Positions 1 to 11,415 of a DNA stretch of 64,000 bases are shown one piece after another. The first letter of the stretch is position 1; every line of letters starts with the position of its first letter. The stretch is taken from the NCBI GenBank assembly GCA_032207245.1, contig CM063502.1:114305230-114369229 (forward strand). Direction: 5' to 3'. Under the pieces are notes generated by a model. That model saw nothing but the letters and a program-made list of their open reading frames with translations. It ran no database searches and was not told the origin of the DNA. The translations under genes and the position numbers were made by a program. Source of the DNA: Pardosa pseudoannulata. Lineage: Eukaryota > Arthropoda > Arachnida > Araneae > Lycosidae.

Positions 1-173
1 TTAGGTCTCCTGAACGCTACTCCCCCCCCCTTATTTTGGCAGAAAATTTGCTTTTTTGTTAAGATCTATGCCATAACATCTAAAGGATTTTCAAACCCGC
101 AGCAGTGTAGTAATGGTTATATTAAAATGGTGAAATTCCATAGGAAGTTCGTTTATATATTGTAGTGCGTCTG

Positions 174-199
174 TTAACACCTAGCGGTTGAGGTGTTAA
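174..199. repeat. Short perfect hairpin
   Basis: TTAACACCT (174-182) is followed by an 8-base spacer and its exact reverse complement AGGTGTTAA (191-199). Function unknown. Confidence 0.7.
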
Positions 200-333
200 A
201 ACTTTAACTTTTGCCACACCATAGTCGGCACTGCGTGACACAGTGTGTGTTTTCTGTAATATGTAAAGAGTCCGTGACGAAGATATATGAGTCATCTTAA
301 AACTTTATATAGATTTATTTGCACGGAAAATAT

Positions 334-386
334 CTTGCTTCGATTATATATAATGTCCTGCTGACATTATATATAATCGAAGCAAG
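334..386. repeat. Perfect 24-bp inverted repeat with 5-base loop
   Basis: The arm at 334-357 starts CTTGCTTCGATT and ends AATGTC. It is matched without a mismatch by its reverse complement at 363-386, around the loop CTGCT. The perfect pairing implies either recent origin or a fold-back artefact, because nearby coding-like sequence is visibly decayed. Confidence 0.9.
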
Positions 387-542
387 TCTTGTCGGAAAAA
401 AAGAACAAAGTACCCAAAATGGTTTTTTCCCATTCATCGTAGGATGCGTAAAAAAGAGAAAATGACTTTCCAGTCTAAGACCCAAGTTCTACAACTATCT
501 ACTGCTCTCTCCTCTACCGAGTAGGAAGCCTCGGTCACAGGG

Positions 543-1605
543 GATGTCACCTTTCCTCTCTCCTTTGACCTTCGTCTTTTGGATACTTAGAGCCCTTGGA
601 ACCTGGCTGACACGAGACCACATGCTCCCATTAAATTTTTAGGCTGTCCGTTCACAATCGCCATGCTTCACACATATCCGGACTTCGGATGTCAAGCAAA
701 CTATTACAAGAACAAAATTAACGATGTTTCCGATTGTCCAATATTTAGGAGCAATGCCCTATAGGTAGCATCACATCTTTTCACAGACTAAGATGGGCGT
801 GTCACTTATAGCGTCTAATACAGATCATCAGTAAAGATAACATATTTTTTTCCGAAAGAAATTTTAAGTGCCTCAGCAGTAAATACAGAATTGTAGTAAG
901 AAATACGTTTAACAATACTTGGATTTTGATTGATACTGGTAGCAGAATTGCTGATTTTGGAAGCATTTTTGCTGGTAGCAGTTCAAATGATATTTTAAGA
1001 ATTAAAATGGTCTTAAATATAATCTTCCTATATTTTGACAACAATATTCTTAGGTAGATCTATGCACTGTAAAAAGAAGGCTGAGAAATGATGAGGCTAT
1101 TTAAGGGAGTAGCTAATCCGTCTTTTCCATGATTTGATTGGTATTTATCTGAAAGGTATCCGTAAGATTTCTCCACGAGAAGACTGAATTAGCTTTACAT
1201 TGGATTTTGTTTTATCAGCAATATAAACAAGTTTGACAAGGACAGAGAACTCCTATTATTAACTCCTATTACTACTGTCATGTGTGAATCTTCATAGACT
1301 GCTAATTAAGTTCCTCATTAGGAATAGAAATGAGACTTCATTTAGTAGGGACACTCAAACGTGTGACAAGGACAACATTATAAGTGACCTCAAGAGCAGC
1401 TAAATCTGCTTAGGAAATGTCCTTACAATGATGCTAGTGTTTTCTATGAGACTAAAGGTCAGACTACTTATGATGTGTATCATGTGTATGCTTCACCTGA
1501 TGGTGCTAACAACGTTTTTAATTTAAAAAAAATACTCTTTTTAAAATCCTTATTGAGGAGATGCTGTATATACATAGTGCATTTGAGGTTAGGGTAGAAG
1601 ATAAC
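543..1605 (+). pseudogene. Decayed coding-like sequence, family not recognised
   Basis: Three plus-strand stretches read like real protein but are separated by stops and frame changes. The first, about 543-763, has a single in-frame TAG at 588-590 and includes the peptide GCPFTIAMLHTYPDFGCQ. The second, about 866-1056, includes NNTWILIDTGSRIADFG. The third, about 1414-1605, includes ASVFYETKGQTTYDVYHVY. They could be parts of one decayed gene or of a virus-like or transposon polyprotein. I do not recognise the family, and the coding interpretation rests only on amino-acid composition and the length of the open stretches. Confidence 0.25.
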
Positions 1606-2254
1606 GCCGGTTAATTTTGTCTGATTTAGATTCAGTACTAATTATGATTAAATTGATTAATTTATTCAACATACATATCCGAAGTAACATGAAGTTTCTA
1701 ATAGAAAGCTCAGTTTACCACAGTTTGAATAGTGTTTTGAAGATAGTATCCAGCAGTTTTCTAATTACTTCCTTGAATCACAATATCGTCAGTCAAATGA
1801 AGCATTTTCGTGGATCCTACTATCATCCCCTGAATACTCAAATAAATAATAAACAGAAAATGGTCCTTCACACAACCGACGGGGAACCCTGAGTATCATC
1901 TGTCCCTCCAGAAACAAACATTCTTTAATACACTTTAATCTTGTTAGTATTGAGTCAATTAACAATTCAAAGTTCAATTTTACCATTAATTCCACCAGGA
2001 AACCAGTTTGTAAGTTAGATTATAAATCCACGTAGCGCAATCATAAGCAGTCTGTATATACAGATTAATTAAAATCATGCATTTTCCCACAATGACCAGA
2101 TGAGTAAAAGAGAGAACATTTTCTGTGACAACATCTTTCATCATCGTTATATTAATTCAAAATTTTCATTGTCATCTTTATTTCATTCAGTTAATCATCT
2201 ATCATATCATTTAGCTCTTTTCTAAGGGAACCAAAGCATTTCGTCGTTTTTAAA

Positions 2255-2563
2255 TCACCTTATCAAAGAATTGCCTAATCTTAGAGAAAAATCGACGACA
2301 ATATATGTGAACATAAAATGACTGTTAATTTTAAAAGGTAAAAGTTGGTTTGAAAGAAACAAATTGCTACGTCTCCTATCACTCATATAAGGTCTATTAC
2401 CACAGTTCTTACACTTAATACAACCAGTTTTGCATTTATTATGTTCATGGTTGCATATATGGTATCTGCGCTTATATTTGAAGAACATATAGGAATGAAT
2501 AAAATTTAAACATTGAGAACACTGTCTAGCTCTATCTACTCTTTTTTCATCAGAACTGAACAT
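2255..2563 (-). pseudogene. Cysteine-rich open frame, unknown
   Basis: A 102-codon open frame contains several Cys and His residues in zinc-finger-like spacing (CSQC, then HICNHEHNKC, then CIKCKNC). The frame ends without a recognisable domain. A zinc-binding piece of a mobile element or virus-like gene is possible. No family is recognised, and the frame may not be expressed. Confidence 0.25.
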
Positions 2564-5046
2564 ATTTCAAAGGTAACTTGTTAAGAGGGTCACCAAAACG
2601 GTATCATTGAGCGAGGTTTCTACAGGCCCTCATTTACTTTATTTGAAGAGGATTTGCGCTTTCAATCTCAATATATATGAGTTATAAGTTATCCAGTATA
2701 TTGTGTAAGATAAATCTTGATGTTACTCCTTCGGTTTGGAGAGTAACACTCACCTTCACTCTCAGAATTTATGTTGTTTCCAAGACATAGGCGTATTTAT
2801 AATGTCAATGATTTTACAATTAAGGTTTGATTTCATAAATTTAATTTGATCACGACTTTAGAACTGATTTTGTTCCCAAATTCTTCAGGTTTGCTAGTGG
2901 TGATCTTACCACTTATTCTATTAATAATGATAGTAAATTCCTTATTAGCTTGAGCCAAATACTTTGCTCCATGGGTAGGTGGATAACCATTTATATTGTA
3001 ATTATTACTAGCATTAAAATTTATAACAACAAAAAAATAAAACTAGTCATCAACACAACAAAACACACGTGAAAGATTGTAAAAGCAAGTAACTTCAGAG
3101 GCTGAAAGTGGAAACCCTCCCCACAACACACTGAAGAAAAATTAAATTGCAACAAGAAGATTAGAAAGAAGCTTGCTGTGAAGAACAGCCAGTTTCTAAC
3201 AATCAGGCAGTTTGACGCAGAAGAACACATCTCAACTCTTGACAAATCTAGCTTTCATTTCAAACGGGAGGGCAACATTTTGGTTGCCTATTGGCTATCG
3301 TAAACATGGAAATGAATGTAAAGGGCCTTTAAGTGGTTCGTGACGTTGCATGAAATCTCTTTATACAAGCATGGAGAAACCACAAGGAACGAAAAATAAT
3401 CTTCAACCCCTTGATTAAAAGATTATTAGCACTCTTCACTGACATATCTTGACGTCTGAAAATCAAACCATTGAGAAAGTCATATCAGAATCGTATTCAA
3501 AATACAAAACCAACTTTAGAATCGAAGACACTTTCTGCATGAAATCGAATCCGATAAGATAACGATACAATACAATATGATCAGGCGATAGTGTACCTAG
3601 AAATGCGCCTCTTCCTCGGTTGTCATTGTTGGCAGTTTTTTTGGGCGATAATTATTTTGATAACTTACCCATTCTAGCAACTTCATTCCTCTTACTACGA
3701 TTAGTCCGGCAAGTGGTTATGCCATTTTTTTAGTGAGGCGTATTTCTTCGGAGATCATTTTAATTCAAGTGATAGTTTTTCTTCTCTGGTATTTAGAATT
3801 TAGAATTATAGCAATTTAGCTACTAAACGAAAGCTGAATTCGCTCTTGTGGTACTCTGGTTTATGTTTGTAATTTCTTGTATTTCTAAGAATTATTCATA
3901 CAGTAAACACTCCTTACAGTGTTTACTTTACGGAATCATTAATCACTACGAGGAATTCGTGATACGAGTGAGTATAGGATATCAGTTTATCTACGGATGC
4001 AGCTGTAAAAATTAAGGCCAATTCTGGACCATTATAACAGAATATGCCATAAAAGCATAACAAAAAGTAAGTTTATATAAATATTGATACTCTCATAATT
4101 GATAATTAAAAATTAAAATAGAAATGATACAATAAATTATTTTTAATCGCATTTCAATTAAACTGAAGTACAAAACACTCTATATTTTTTACTATATTTC
4201 AATTAGTACTGATGTAGTAAATATTTTTTATACTTTTCTTCATTTTAGGTTAGGAATAAAATCATTGATTTTTGTACAAAACATTAATAATATCTTTAGA
4301 TACATTTTTCCGGCCTTCAGTTCGACGATGAATTACAATATTGCATAACTAACATTAGATTGCACATTACCCATAAAATTTGAAATGTTCTCTTTCTCAT
4401 CAGTTTCTTCTTGAGCTGCTATTGTTGCAATTATGTCTACATCTCATAGTTCTCTTAGCCTAGGAAGTTTTGCCGAATGTTTCAGGTCGGGACAGGGTGA
4501 TAATACACTTAATTGGTATGTGTGATCTACGATGTTAGAAAATTTTACTTATTAGGAAAAACGAAGTCGAGATATCGGTAGTAGACTAACCATAATACAC
4601 AATCCAATTATATAAATGTGACCACTGCCTACTTTTGACGTCAACGTTAAATAATCAATCGCAGAAGGCATATGCCATCAGTAAATTTCGTAGATATGTA
4701 AAGTGTGTTGTAGGCATTTGGAAAACATTTCAACTATTGCAGCCATGTAGAAACTGATAGATTTTTTCAAAAGGACATGATTATTGGCTTTTGGGCAAGG
4801 GTGGTGGAAGCAATTCCGAAACGGCTTATTTTGCAAATTGTTCGAGGGCAATCGTGATAAAAGTTTACCCGGCATGACAAAATGGCACGGATTTAATTTT
4901 CAGGACATGGGTTAACAAGTCCATGGCTCACTTACCCTATAAAGCTATCTAATATGATAAAGTCACAACAAACATTAATTTCCAGACGATTTTTTCCCGT
5001 GTGAGGCACATAACTACACTAAATTTACGTTTACTAAATAGGAAGA

Positions 5047-5146
5047 NNNNNNNNNNNNNNNNNNNNNNNNNNNNNNNNNNNNNNNNNNNNNNNNNNNNNN
5101 NNNNNNNNNNNNNNNNNNNNNNNNNNNNNNNNNNNNNNNNNNNNNN
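5047..5146. other. Assembly gap (100 N)
   Basis: Exactly 100 Ns, the usual placeholder for a gap of unknown length. Open frames that cross it are artefacts. Confidence 0.99.
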
Positions 5147-5349
5147 TGCCGCTCGCTGGACGAATCGTGACTACAGAGCAAGTATTTGCATACGGCACTT
5201 CCTTCTTCGGATTGCACGTCGAAGATAAAAATAATAATGGCGGGAAGTTTAAAATCCGCTCTGGATTGAAATATTGAAAAGAATTTTTTTTTTTTTAAAT
5301 TAGGTAGAAACGTCAATTACCATAAAAACTGGCTGTTATGCTAACACTT
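5147..5349. other. Unassigned stretch beside the gap
   Basis: A short, somewhat GC-richer stretch followed by a run of T. I see no gene. The hAT transposase frame interrupted at 6443 does not continue here. Confidence 0.4.
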
Positions 5350-6443
5350 TTAACTCTTTCGCGACGGGAAGCGCAAACGCTCGCTTATCTCTAAGGCCGG
5401 CAGTCACTTTCGCAAGCGAGTATCCTGGGCCGGAGTGTTTTTTGCTATTAAGCCTAATTCATGAAACTAACGAAGTAGCAATGCGTTATTTAATAATGCT
5501 GCGTAAAGTATTTAAACGAAATGTGATTTATATTATATGTTTATAGATTATTTATTTAAGCTATTTCTTACTTAAATATATATTTTACACTTTACTTTTT
5601 TTTCATTTTTTACTTAGTATTTAATTACTTTTAACATTGCAAAACTGAATACTATGCAATTTAAACTTTGTTTTGTATGAAAAATTTTAAAAACTGGGAT
5701 CTACAAACAATCCTACGTGACAGTCCTTGCACTCGTAGTAACTCTTTTGCCGTTTTGGATGATTTTTCCGCAATGTGAAAAAACGAAACATCGTCAATTT
5801 CTTTGTCAGAAATGTGCTCCTCATCATTAAAATCACTAGATCCATTATGAACATAAAGAACAATCAGAATATATTATAGTGTCATTATTACTAATATTCC
5901 AATCTGTTTCAGAATCAAAATCTGAAATATTTCGCGTCATTTCAGCTATTTTAAGCTTAGTTAAGCACTTTCGACACTTCGAAAATCTAACAATAAAAAA
6001 AAGAAAAAAAATCATGTCTGTCTGATTTAATTCTGTACTAAAAACTGGACTGCAAACCGAAATACACAAAGCTTGAACAAAAATAAAACTCCCCTGTTTA
6101 CATAAACAAACACCAGGTGGGAATTTAAAGAGCCGTCATAAAACATGTCAACCGGAAACATTCCTTTACCCTCATGTTTATATAATCAAAAACCACTTGC
6201 ATGTGTATCCTACTACTCTCCTATTGAGTACAAGGTCAAATCTACATGTATCTAAATCCATATGGACATACAATGCCATCTTGTGTCAAAGTTTATAGTT
6301 TTTAAAATGTTCCACAACGCTGGCACATATATGTGACAGTCGGGGGTGAACGAGAAAACGCACTGGCACGCCAGTGTGTCGGCCGGGAAGTGATTGCGTT
6401 TTTTGCTGGCACGTATATGTGACAGTAGGCGCGAAAGGGTTAA
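5350..6443 (-). mobile_element. piggyBac-type transposon, internally deleted
   Basis: Both ends carry the target tetranucleotide TTAA followed by matching terminal repeats: TTAACTCTTTCGCG on the left (5350) and, reading in from the right, TTAACCCTTTCGCG (from 6443). TTAA targeting and a CCYTTT start are typical of piggyBac. On the minus strand, an acidic N-terminal-like piece (about 5845-6069) is followed, near 5700-5760, by a remnant of the C-terminal cysteine-rich domain (YYECKDCHVGLFVDPSF). The central DDD catalytic domain is absent, so this is a non-autonomous deletion derivative. It sits inside the hAT transposase gene. Confidence 0.8.
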
Positions 6444-7713
6444 AGATACTAACGCAGCCATTTCTTCAGTCACATTATATTCGTCGTCAATACCTCTAAG
6501 AAAAATAGCAAATTAAGCGGTGTCAGTAGCATCATTACTTTCTTCCACCGCTAACGAATAATATTTGAAACTAGGAACTTTATCCTTTAACTTGCTTTCG
6601 ATGGATTTTCCAAGTTCTTCAATCCACCGAGCTATAGTCTGATGAGATAAACTAATTTTAGAAATATCCGCTTTCTTATCCGGACAAACTATATCTGCCA
6701 CGTTTTCCATACATAGTTTGATAAACTCACCATCACTAAATGGTTTTGATTTTTTTGCTATTAAAGTTGCTACCACGTAACTAGCTTTTACAATCGATTC
6801 TGATTGAGATGCAATTTTCTTAAAAAAAATTTGCTGAGAAGAGTGTTTCTTTTCTAGTTCCTTCACTTTATCTTTGCGGCACATTCCTTCGTATGAATCA
6901 TACTTGCTAGCATGTTTTTGTGTATAATGTCTCTTCAAATTATATTCCTTGAAAACGGGTACATTTTCGAGATAAATTAAGCATAGTGCTTTGTTGTTTC
7001 TTGCTACAAAAAAGTAATCATCTGTCCATTTCTCCTTGAACACTATTTTCGTCCACATACTTTCTTTTTTGAGGTTCTGTCTTTTTTTTTTTTTTTAGAC
7101 GTAGAAGCCATACTGAAATTTAAAAATTTTTAATTGTTTAATAATCTTTATATAAATGTACATCTTCCAATGCGATTTTACAAATTTTTAATAATAATTG
7201 AATAATAATCAAATAATAATTACATACTTTTTCTTGCTAATAACAAAGTCCTATTACAAATAGCAATCAACTTTTCACTTTTATTTATAAAGAAATTAGA
7301 AAAATAGTGGCGCACATGCAAGCAGTCGTAATTACCAACGGTGGAAATCAACGGAGGAACTGAGAAACACTGATCATTCAAGTCACTAAACCTAACTGAT
7401 AATTGCCCTAAAAAAGCGACGGTGCTGTGCTCTGCAGTGGCACTAGCGAACTTTGCCTTGAGCCTTCTGGCCCAAATAGAGTAGGACGGCCCTGGCGCCT
7501 AATTTGACTACTGCATGAACTAAACTGCTGATTGCGAACACAGCTGGCGTGAAATTCAAATGCAAGTTACTATTTTTTGAAAACATGTATGAAATTATTT
7601 ATTCTTGTATCTTACATTTATTCATACATCATTTTGAATATTTCTTAGTTGGGCCGCATTTCATAGCTGTCTGGGCCGCATGCGGCCCGTGGGCCGCAGG
7701 TTGGACACCCCTG
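6444..7713 (-). mobile_element. hAT (Charlie/ZBED-like) element, truncated
   Basis: The transposase remnant lies at 6512-7111, and the right terminus at 7643-7713 is rich in GGCCGC motifs. Reading in from the right, the end is CAGGGGTGTCCAACCTGCGG, a typical hAT terminus, and it ends at 7713. The adjacent 7714-7721 (CTCTATAT) would be the 8-bp target copy, but its partner was not found. The left part was disrupted by the piggyBac insertion and nothing recognisable continues beyond it. Confidence 0.75.
6512..7111 (-). pseudogene. hAT-family transposase N-terminal fragment
   Basis: Encodes the N-terminal part of a cut-and-paste hAT transposase of the group related to SCAND3, ZBED5 and GTF2IRD2-like proteins. 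The likely ATG is at 7111-7109, followed by a lysine-rich run at a poly-A tract where the frame slips. After that the frame is open from about 7058 and includes YNLKRHYTQKHASKY (BED-finger-like), LSHQTIARWIEELGKSIESK and YYSLAVEESNDATDTA, the conserved start of the catalytic region (usually Asp then Glu-Ser). An in-frame TAA follows directly at 6513. The same frame then reads FLRGIDDEYNVTEEMAALV up to the piggyBac insertion at 6443. The rest of the RNase H-like and dimerisation regions is missing, so it is inactive. Confidence 0.8.
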
Positions 7714-8440
7714 CTCTATATAGTTAGGTCTAGAGATCTTCTGGGCAAATCCATCAGTAAGTATCAACACATTCTAGAAATTCATCAACCAGAAGAGTTC
7801 TATGTGACTTCAGTTATCTTCTGGTTATCATCCATTAAAATAAATTTGGGGATCACTGCATCCAGGAAAAGGCAAACAGAGTTCCAAGATCTTATCTGTA
7901 TATCTTACAGCAGTCATAGTGCCTCTTTTAAAGACATGAAGGGGTATGTAGCCATCTAACATGATGCCTGCCATGACCATAAAACCTTTGGCCCCATAAT
8001 AGCCAATTTTGCAGACATTGGAGGGCAGGTAGCGAGTCTCTGGCCCTCTCTATATGTATCTACAGCAAAAATTAGAGGTTGGACTGAACTGGGACCTACT
8101 AGTGGGAGCAGTTGCCCAATGATCCATACTCCAATCTCTATGCTCTTTGTACCATGATAAATAGATTTTCCTGTTGATAGAAGTGAGCAGGATGTAAATA
8201 GCAGGTCCTACAAATAACCCTCTCTTCTGAAAACAGTTCCTCTTGAAACTCGAATTTCTGCCGCAGCACAGATGTCATGATAGAGTTCTATAGCACTCCA
8301 GTTATGCATTGCTATAATGGACAAATGTTGATTTTCTCTGACCATCATAGCTTTTGGATGACCTTGCCCAGGCCTTTTTTTTTTTTTATGGATCCAGTAA
8401 CCTAGAACTGTTTCTATAAATTGCACATAATCCTGGCATT
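7714..8440 (-). pseudogene. Tc1-like transposase, decayed
   Basis: A degraded minus-strand Tc1/mariner transposase. The open part (8208-8426) has the helix-turn-helix linker region (RPGQGHPKAMMVRENQHLSI and ICAAAEIRVSRGTVFRR). Further left, with frame changes, come WYKEHRDWSMDHWA, then IPKFILMDDNQ (the second catalytic Asp region), then MDLPRRSLDLT. The hAT element interrupts it just after the SPDLN-like motif. Several stops and frameshifts rule out activity. Confidence 0.8.
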
Positions 8441-8768
8441 AAATTGAACTCAACAAATCTGGACTTTATATTTCATTCAACTATATTTTGCTTTATTCCC
8501 AATAAAATCATAGCTGTCTCTAAAGTGCACACTATTTATGCCCTAGAGTATTTTCAAATTAAGTTGTGTTATATTTAATAATCTATAAAGGCATTTTCAG
8601 TTCCAAGAATTAGCTACAAAAGACTTTAATTTTAATAGACATTTGTTACCATTAATAATTGATTTGTAGCAATGTTCATTGCTAGCTGTTTTAGTTTCCC
8701 TACTTCCTTTTTGTATGAATGCAACACTATCAATGAAGTAAGAATCACATATCAAATCTCCATCACAA

Positions 8769-8770
<2 letters not shown>

Positions 8771-8809
<39 letters not shown>
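8771..8809. repeat. (AT)n microsatellite
   Basis: Uninterrupted AT dinucleotides. Confidence 0.95.
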
Positions 8810-8815
<6 letters not shown>

Positions 8816-9098
8816 CGACTGATTATCAGCTTTCTCTTAAAATAACAAAATCCAAGAGCAAAGGTAATCAATCCATTACAATATTTCAAGACATGATACA
8901 TATACCAATGTAAGTAAAAGTGTAACTAAGAAAATTTTAAGCTCTACAGATAAAAAATTTACTAGATTCCTAGTTGTATACAATGATCTTGAAAAGTATT
9001 TGAATTATTATTTTAACTTTTCTTTTAAAAATTAATTAAATGAAAAGGAAATTGTAATAAAACTTAGATGGATGGTGGAACTATATTGAGGTTTCATT

Positions 9099-9160
9099 GG
9101 ACGGACGGACGGACGCACGCACGCACGCACACACACACACACATGCACGCACGTGTATAT
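9099..9160. repeat. Compound microsatellite (GGAC)n-(GCAC)n-(AC)n
   Basis: GGAC units grade into GCAC units and then AC repeats, directly before the R2 element. Confidence 0.9.
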
Positions 9161-9164
9161 ATTT

Positions 9165-10490
9165 ACAGTGAGTTACAAAATTATAAAGCCACTCAAAATT
9201 TCAACACTTTTACAACAAACTGAGTATTGATGCAAATTGCAAGAAATATATGTGAAATAAAATAATTTCTTAAGGAAAAGAAAAATAAGTCAAGTATCTT
9301 TGTACTTAATGAATTTTTAGAATCATATTTTTCTATAATGTAACACCTTTTTTTTTCCCCCACTAAGGCACCAGTTTATGGATTAAGTTTTGAGGCTAAC
9401 TGTAACTTTATCTTAAAAGGCTAATAAAAAGAAAATATTTGTAGAATATTAAGAAATGACTAGAATCTTTAGGTTTACTAGAAAAATATCTCATTGAAGT
9501 AAATTGTCTGAAGTAGAAATACAAAAAGTTTACAACAGAAAAGAGAAATCTACCTGTTAAATAAAAAAAAAGTTCTCAATAATTGAAGTAAACATTTACA
9601 ATACTTAAAAAAGGAATACTATGAAATTTAAAATGGATCAGGCTAGAAGAAAAATGTGTTATTAGAAGAAAAACCTGATAAGATGAAGCAAATTTCCCCA
9701 CTTGGCAAGAAAATTACTAGTCAACTTCTAAAAGCTAAAAAGTTTGTCTAACTACCTGGTGACATATAAGATGCCTTATGCCATTACAGAACAGTCTCTC
9801 CCAGTCTCACAGTTTGCTTACTTTTGAACTTATAAGATATTTGATTATAACCATCAGGATCAACAAAGTTAATATATTTTTTTTAAATAATATTTTTTTT
9901 TCCTTTAGAATTCCAGGACATGAAATTCTTCACTTAATTCTGATGCTCTATTTTTGTGACATTCCAGTATTTGTGGTTTTTCAATTAATTTCAAAAACTG
10001 ACCTACACAATCAATTTCAAACTTACCACACAGCTACATAAAATATAAGTAGACTTGTCTGTTGTGCTATTTTACATGTTGATTTTTATTTTTTGGTCAC
10101 AGGTTGGAAAACTTACCTGTAATCACCTGCTTTTTTAAAAAAGAAAAAAACTTGTAGCACATTCTTTGCAGCCTGACCTCGATTTTGCATTCCATAATAT
10201 TCTTTTTTACTTAAAGTATCTAAATATCAGTTTTAGAACTATTGAAATCATTGTTCATTTCCTGTGTAGACTTCTCTTTTCCATTGAATAACCAAATTTT
10301 TTTTATGCTTCTACATCAGACAATTCACCTTGATCAGATGTTTTACTAATAAACCAAGAGATTCTATTTATTTCCCAATGCTTACCATTTTTTCCTTTTT
10401 ATTAACCTTTTCAGATTAGTTTAGTTATAGTAAACCTCAAAATTTAACCCTTAAATTCCTCCAATACTTCTATATTTATGTAACACAGTG
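9165..10490 (+). mobile_element. R2 repeat, Tc1/mariner-size element with inverted ends
   Basis: The left end reads ACAGTGAGTTACAAAATTAT. The right end, reversed, reads CACTGTGTTACATAAATATA, giving imperfect terminal inverted repeats about 1.3 kb apart. No transposase was recognised inside. Related, diverged sequence recurs at about 12640-13160 and 16150-16870, so this is a dispersed family, probably a non-autonomous DNA transposon. Confidence 0.6.
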
Positions 10491-10512
10491 ACAGAGGTCG
10501 CTCTAGAGCCTA

Positions 10513-10728
10513 GCAGAGGGTCTGGGTTAGTTAGGTTTGGTTAGGTTTGGGAGTGCAACGGTCTACTTTTTTGCAACACGAGGGCTAATGAGACCGGGAC
10601 CTACTGCTTAAAGCCGATTCCGAACGGCTACGAACATCCAAGCCATAGTGGGATTCGAACCCACGAACTCCGGTTCTGAAGGCCAGCACCCTAACCATTC
10701 GGCCATCGTTCGGCGCAGAGGGTCTGGG
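10513..10728 (-). mobile_element. tRNA-derived SINE with 14-bp target-site duplication
   Basis: The insertion body (10527-10714) is flanked by identical GCAGAGGGTCTGGG copies at 10513-10526 and 10715-10728. Read on the minus strand it starts with a tRNA-like head: A box TGGCCGAATGG (10705-10695) and B box GGTTCGAATCC (10661-10651). The T-arm stem is intact (GTGGG/CCCAC). The head resembles type II tRNAs (Leu or Ser) but has no long variable arm. The tail is CTAACCAAAC-type repeats. It is the youngest SINE copy here; diverged relatives lie between 13.8 and 18.5 kb. Confidence 0.9.
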
Positions 10729-11022
10729 ACAGTATTTTGTCTTATATTTGTACAATATTTTCTCTATTAGGACAAAACTTGTGGCATAAAAATATTTTAC
10801 AAATATTAATTTGTTAGATTTTGGAGGTCAGAAACATAATTTGATTATCTTTTCATTAGATTTCATGGCAATGACACCAACAAAAGTAAAATGTGAAAAA
10901 AAGATGTATATAATTTTTTTAAAAAAGATAGTACTTCATAGCAATTTGTGCAAAACGCCTAAAATGAAGCATAGATATATTGGTTCTGAGGAACTTTGCT
11001 AAACTATTATCAAAGAAAAAGT

Positions 11023-11027
<5 letters not shown>

Positions 11028-11078
<51 letters not shown>
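11028..11078. repeat. (TA)n microsatellite
   Basis: About 25 TA units. Confidence 0.95.
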
Positions 11079-11080
<2 letters not shown>

Positions 11081-11415
11081 TAGTACTACACTGAAGGTAA
11101 GAAATGTTTACAAAACTGAGTATTTGATTTAGGCAATTTGTAATAATTAGTATGGTGAAATTTTTGAGATGTTTAAAATAAATATCTTTTTTCCATTTAT
11201 CCACTGTTTTGCAAAGAAGTCTCGCATTTTACATCTTTTCTAGGGCAGCAAAACTGCTAGAATGTGATTCTGGGAAATCATTCAGGGAAAAAAAAAAAAA
11301 CAGACCTTATTTTTTTTAGCTAACTAAACTAACTCTAAAAAATTGTTTCAGATCACATATGTTTGTTGAAATCTGTAATTTTTTTTTTCATGTGGTGAAA
11401 TATTGCAAATAAATA

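Larger units (their letters stand above)
1..5046. other. Left contig segment, no confident gene
   Basis: I could not assign a functional gene here. The segment contains two perfect short hairpins, several plus-strand open stretches that read like decayed protein-coding sequence, and a minus-strand cysteine-rich open frame. From about 3250 to 5046 I see only non-coding AT-rich sequence. A gap of Ns ends the segment, so linkage to the NHLRC2 locus depends on the scaffolding. Confidence 0.5.

Noticed and set aside
5001..5316. Open frames on both strands across the N gap
   Set aside because: The frames exist only because Ns are translated as X.
10595..10714. A functional tRNA gene
   Set aside because: A and B boxes and the T arm are present, but the acceptor stem does not pair well and target duplications flank a longer SINE body.
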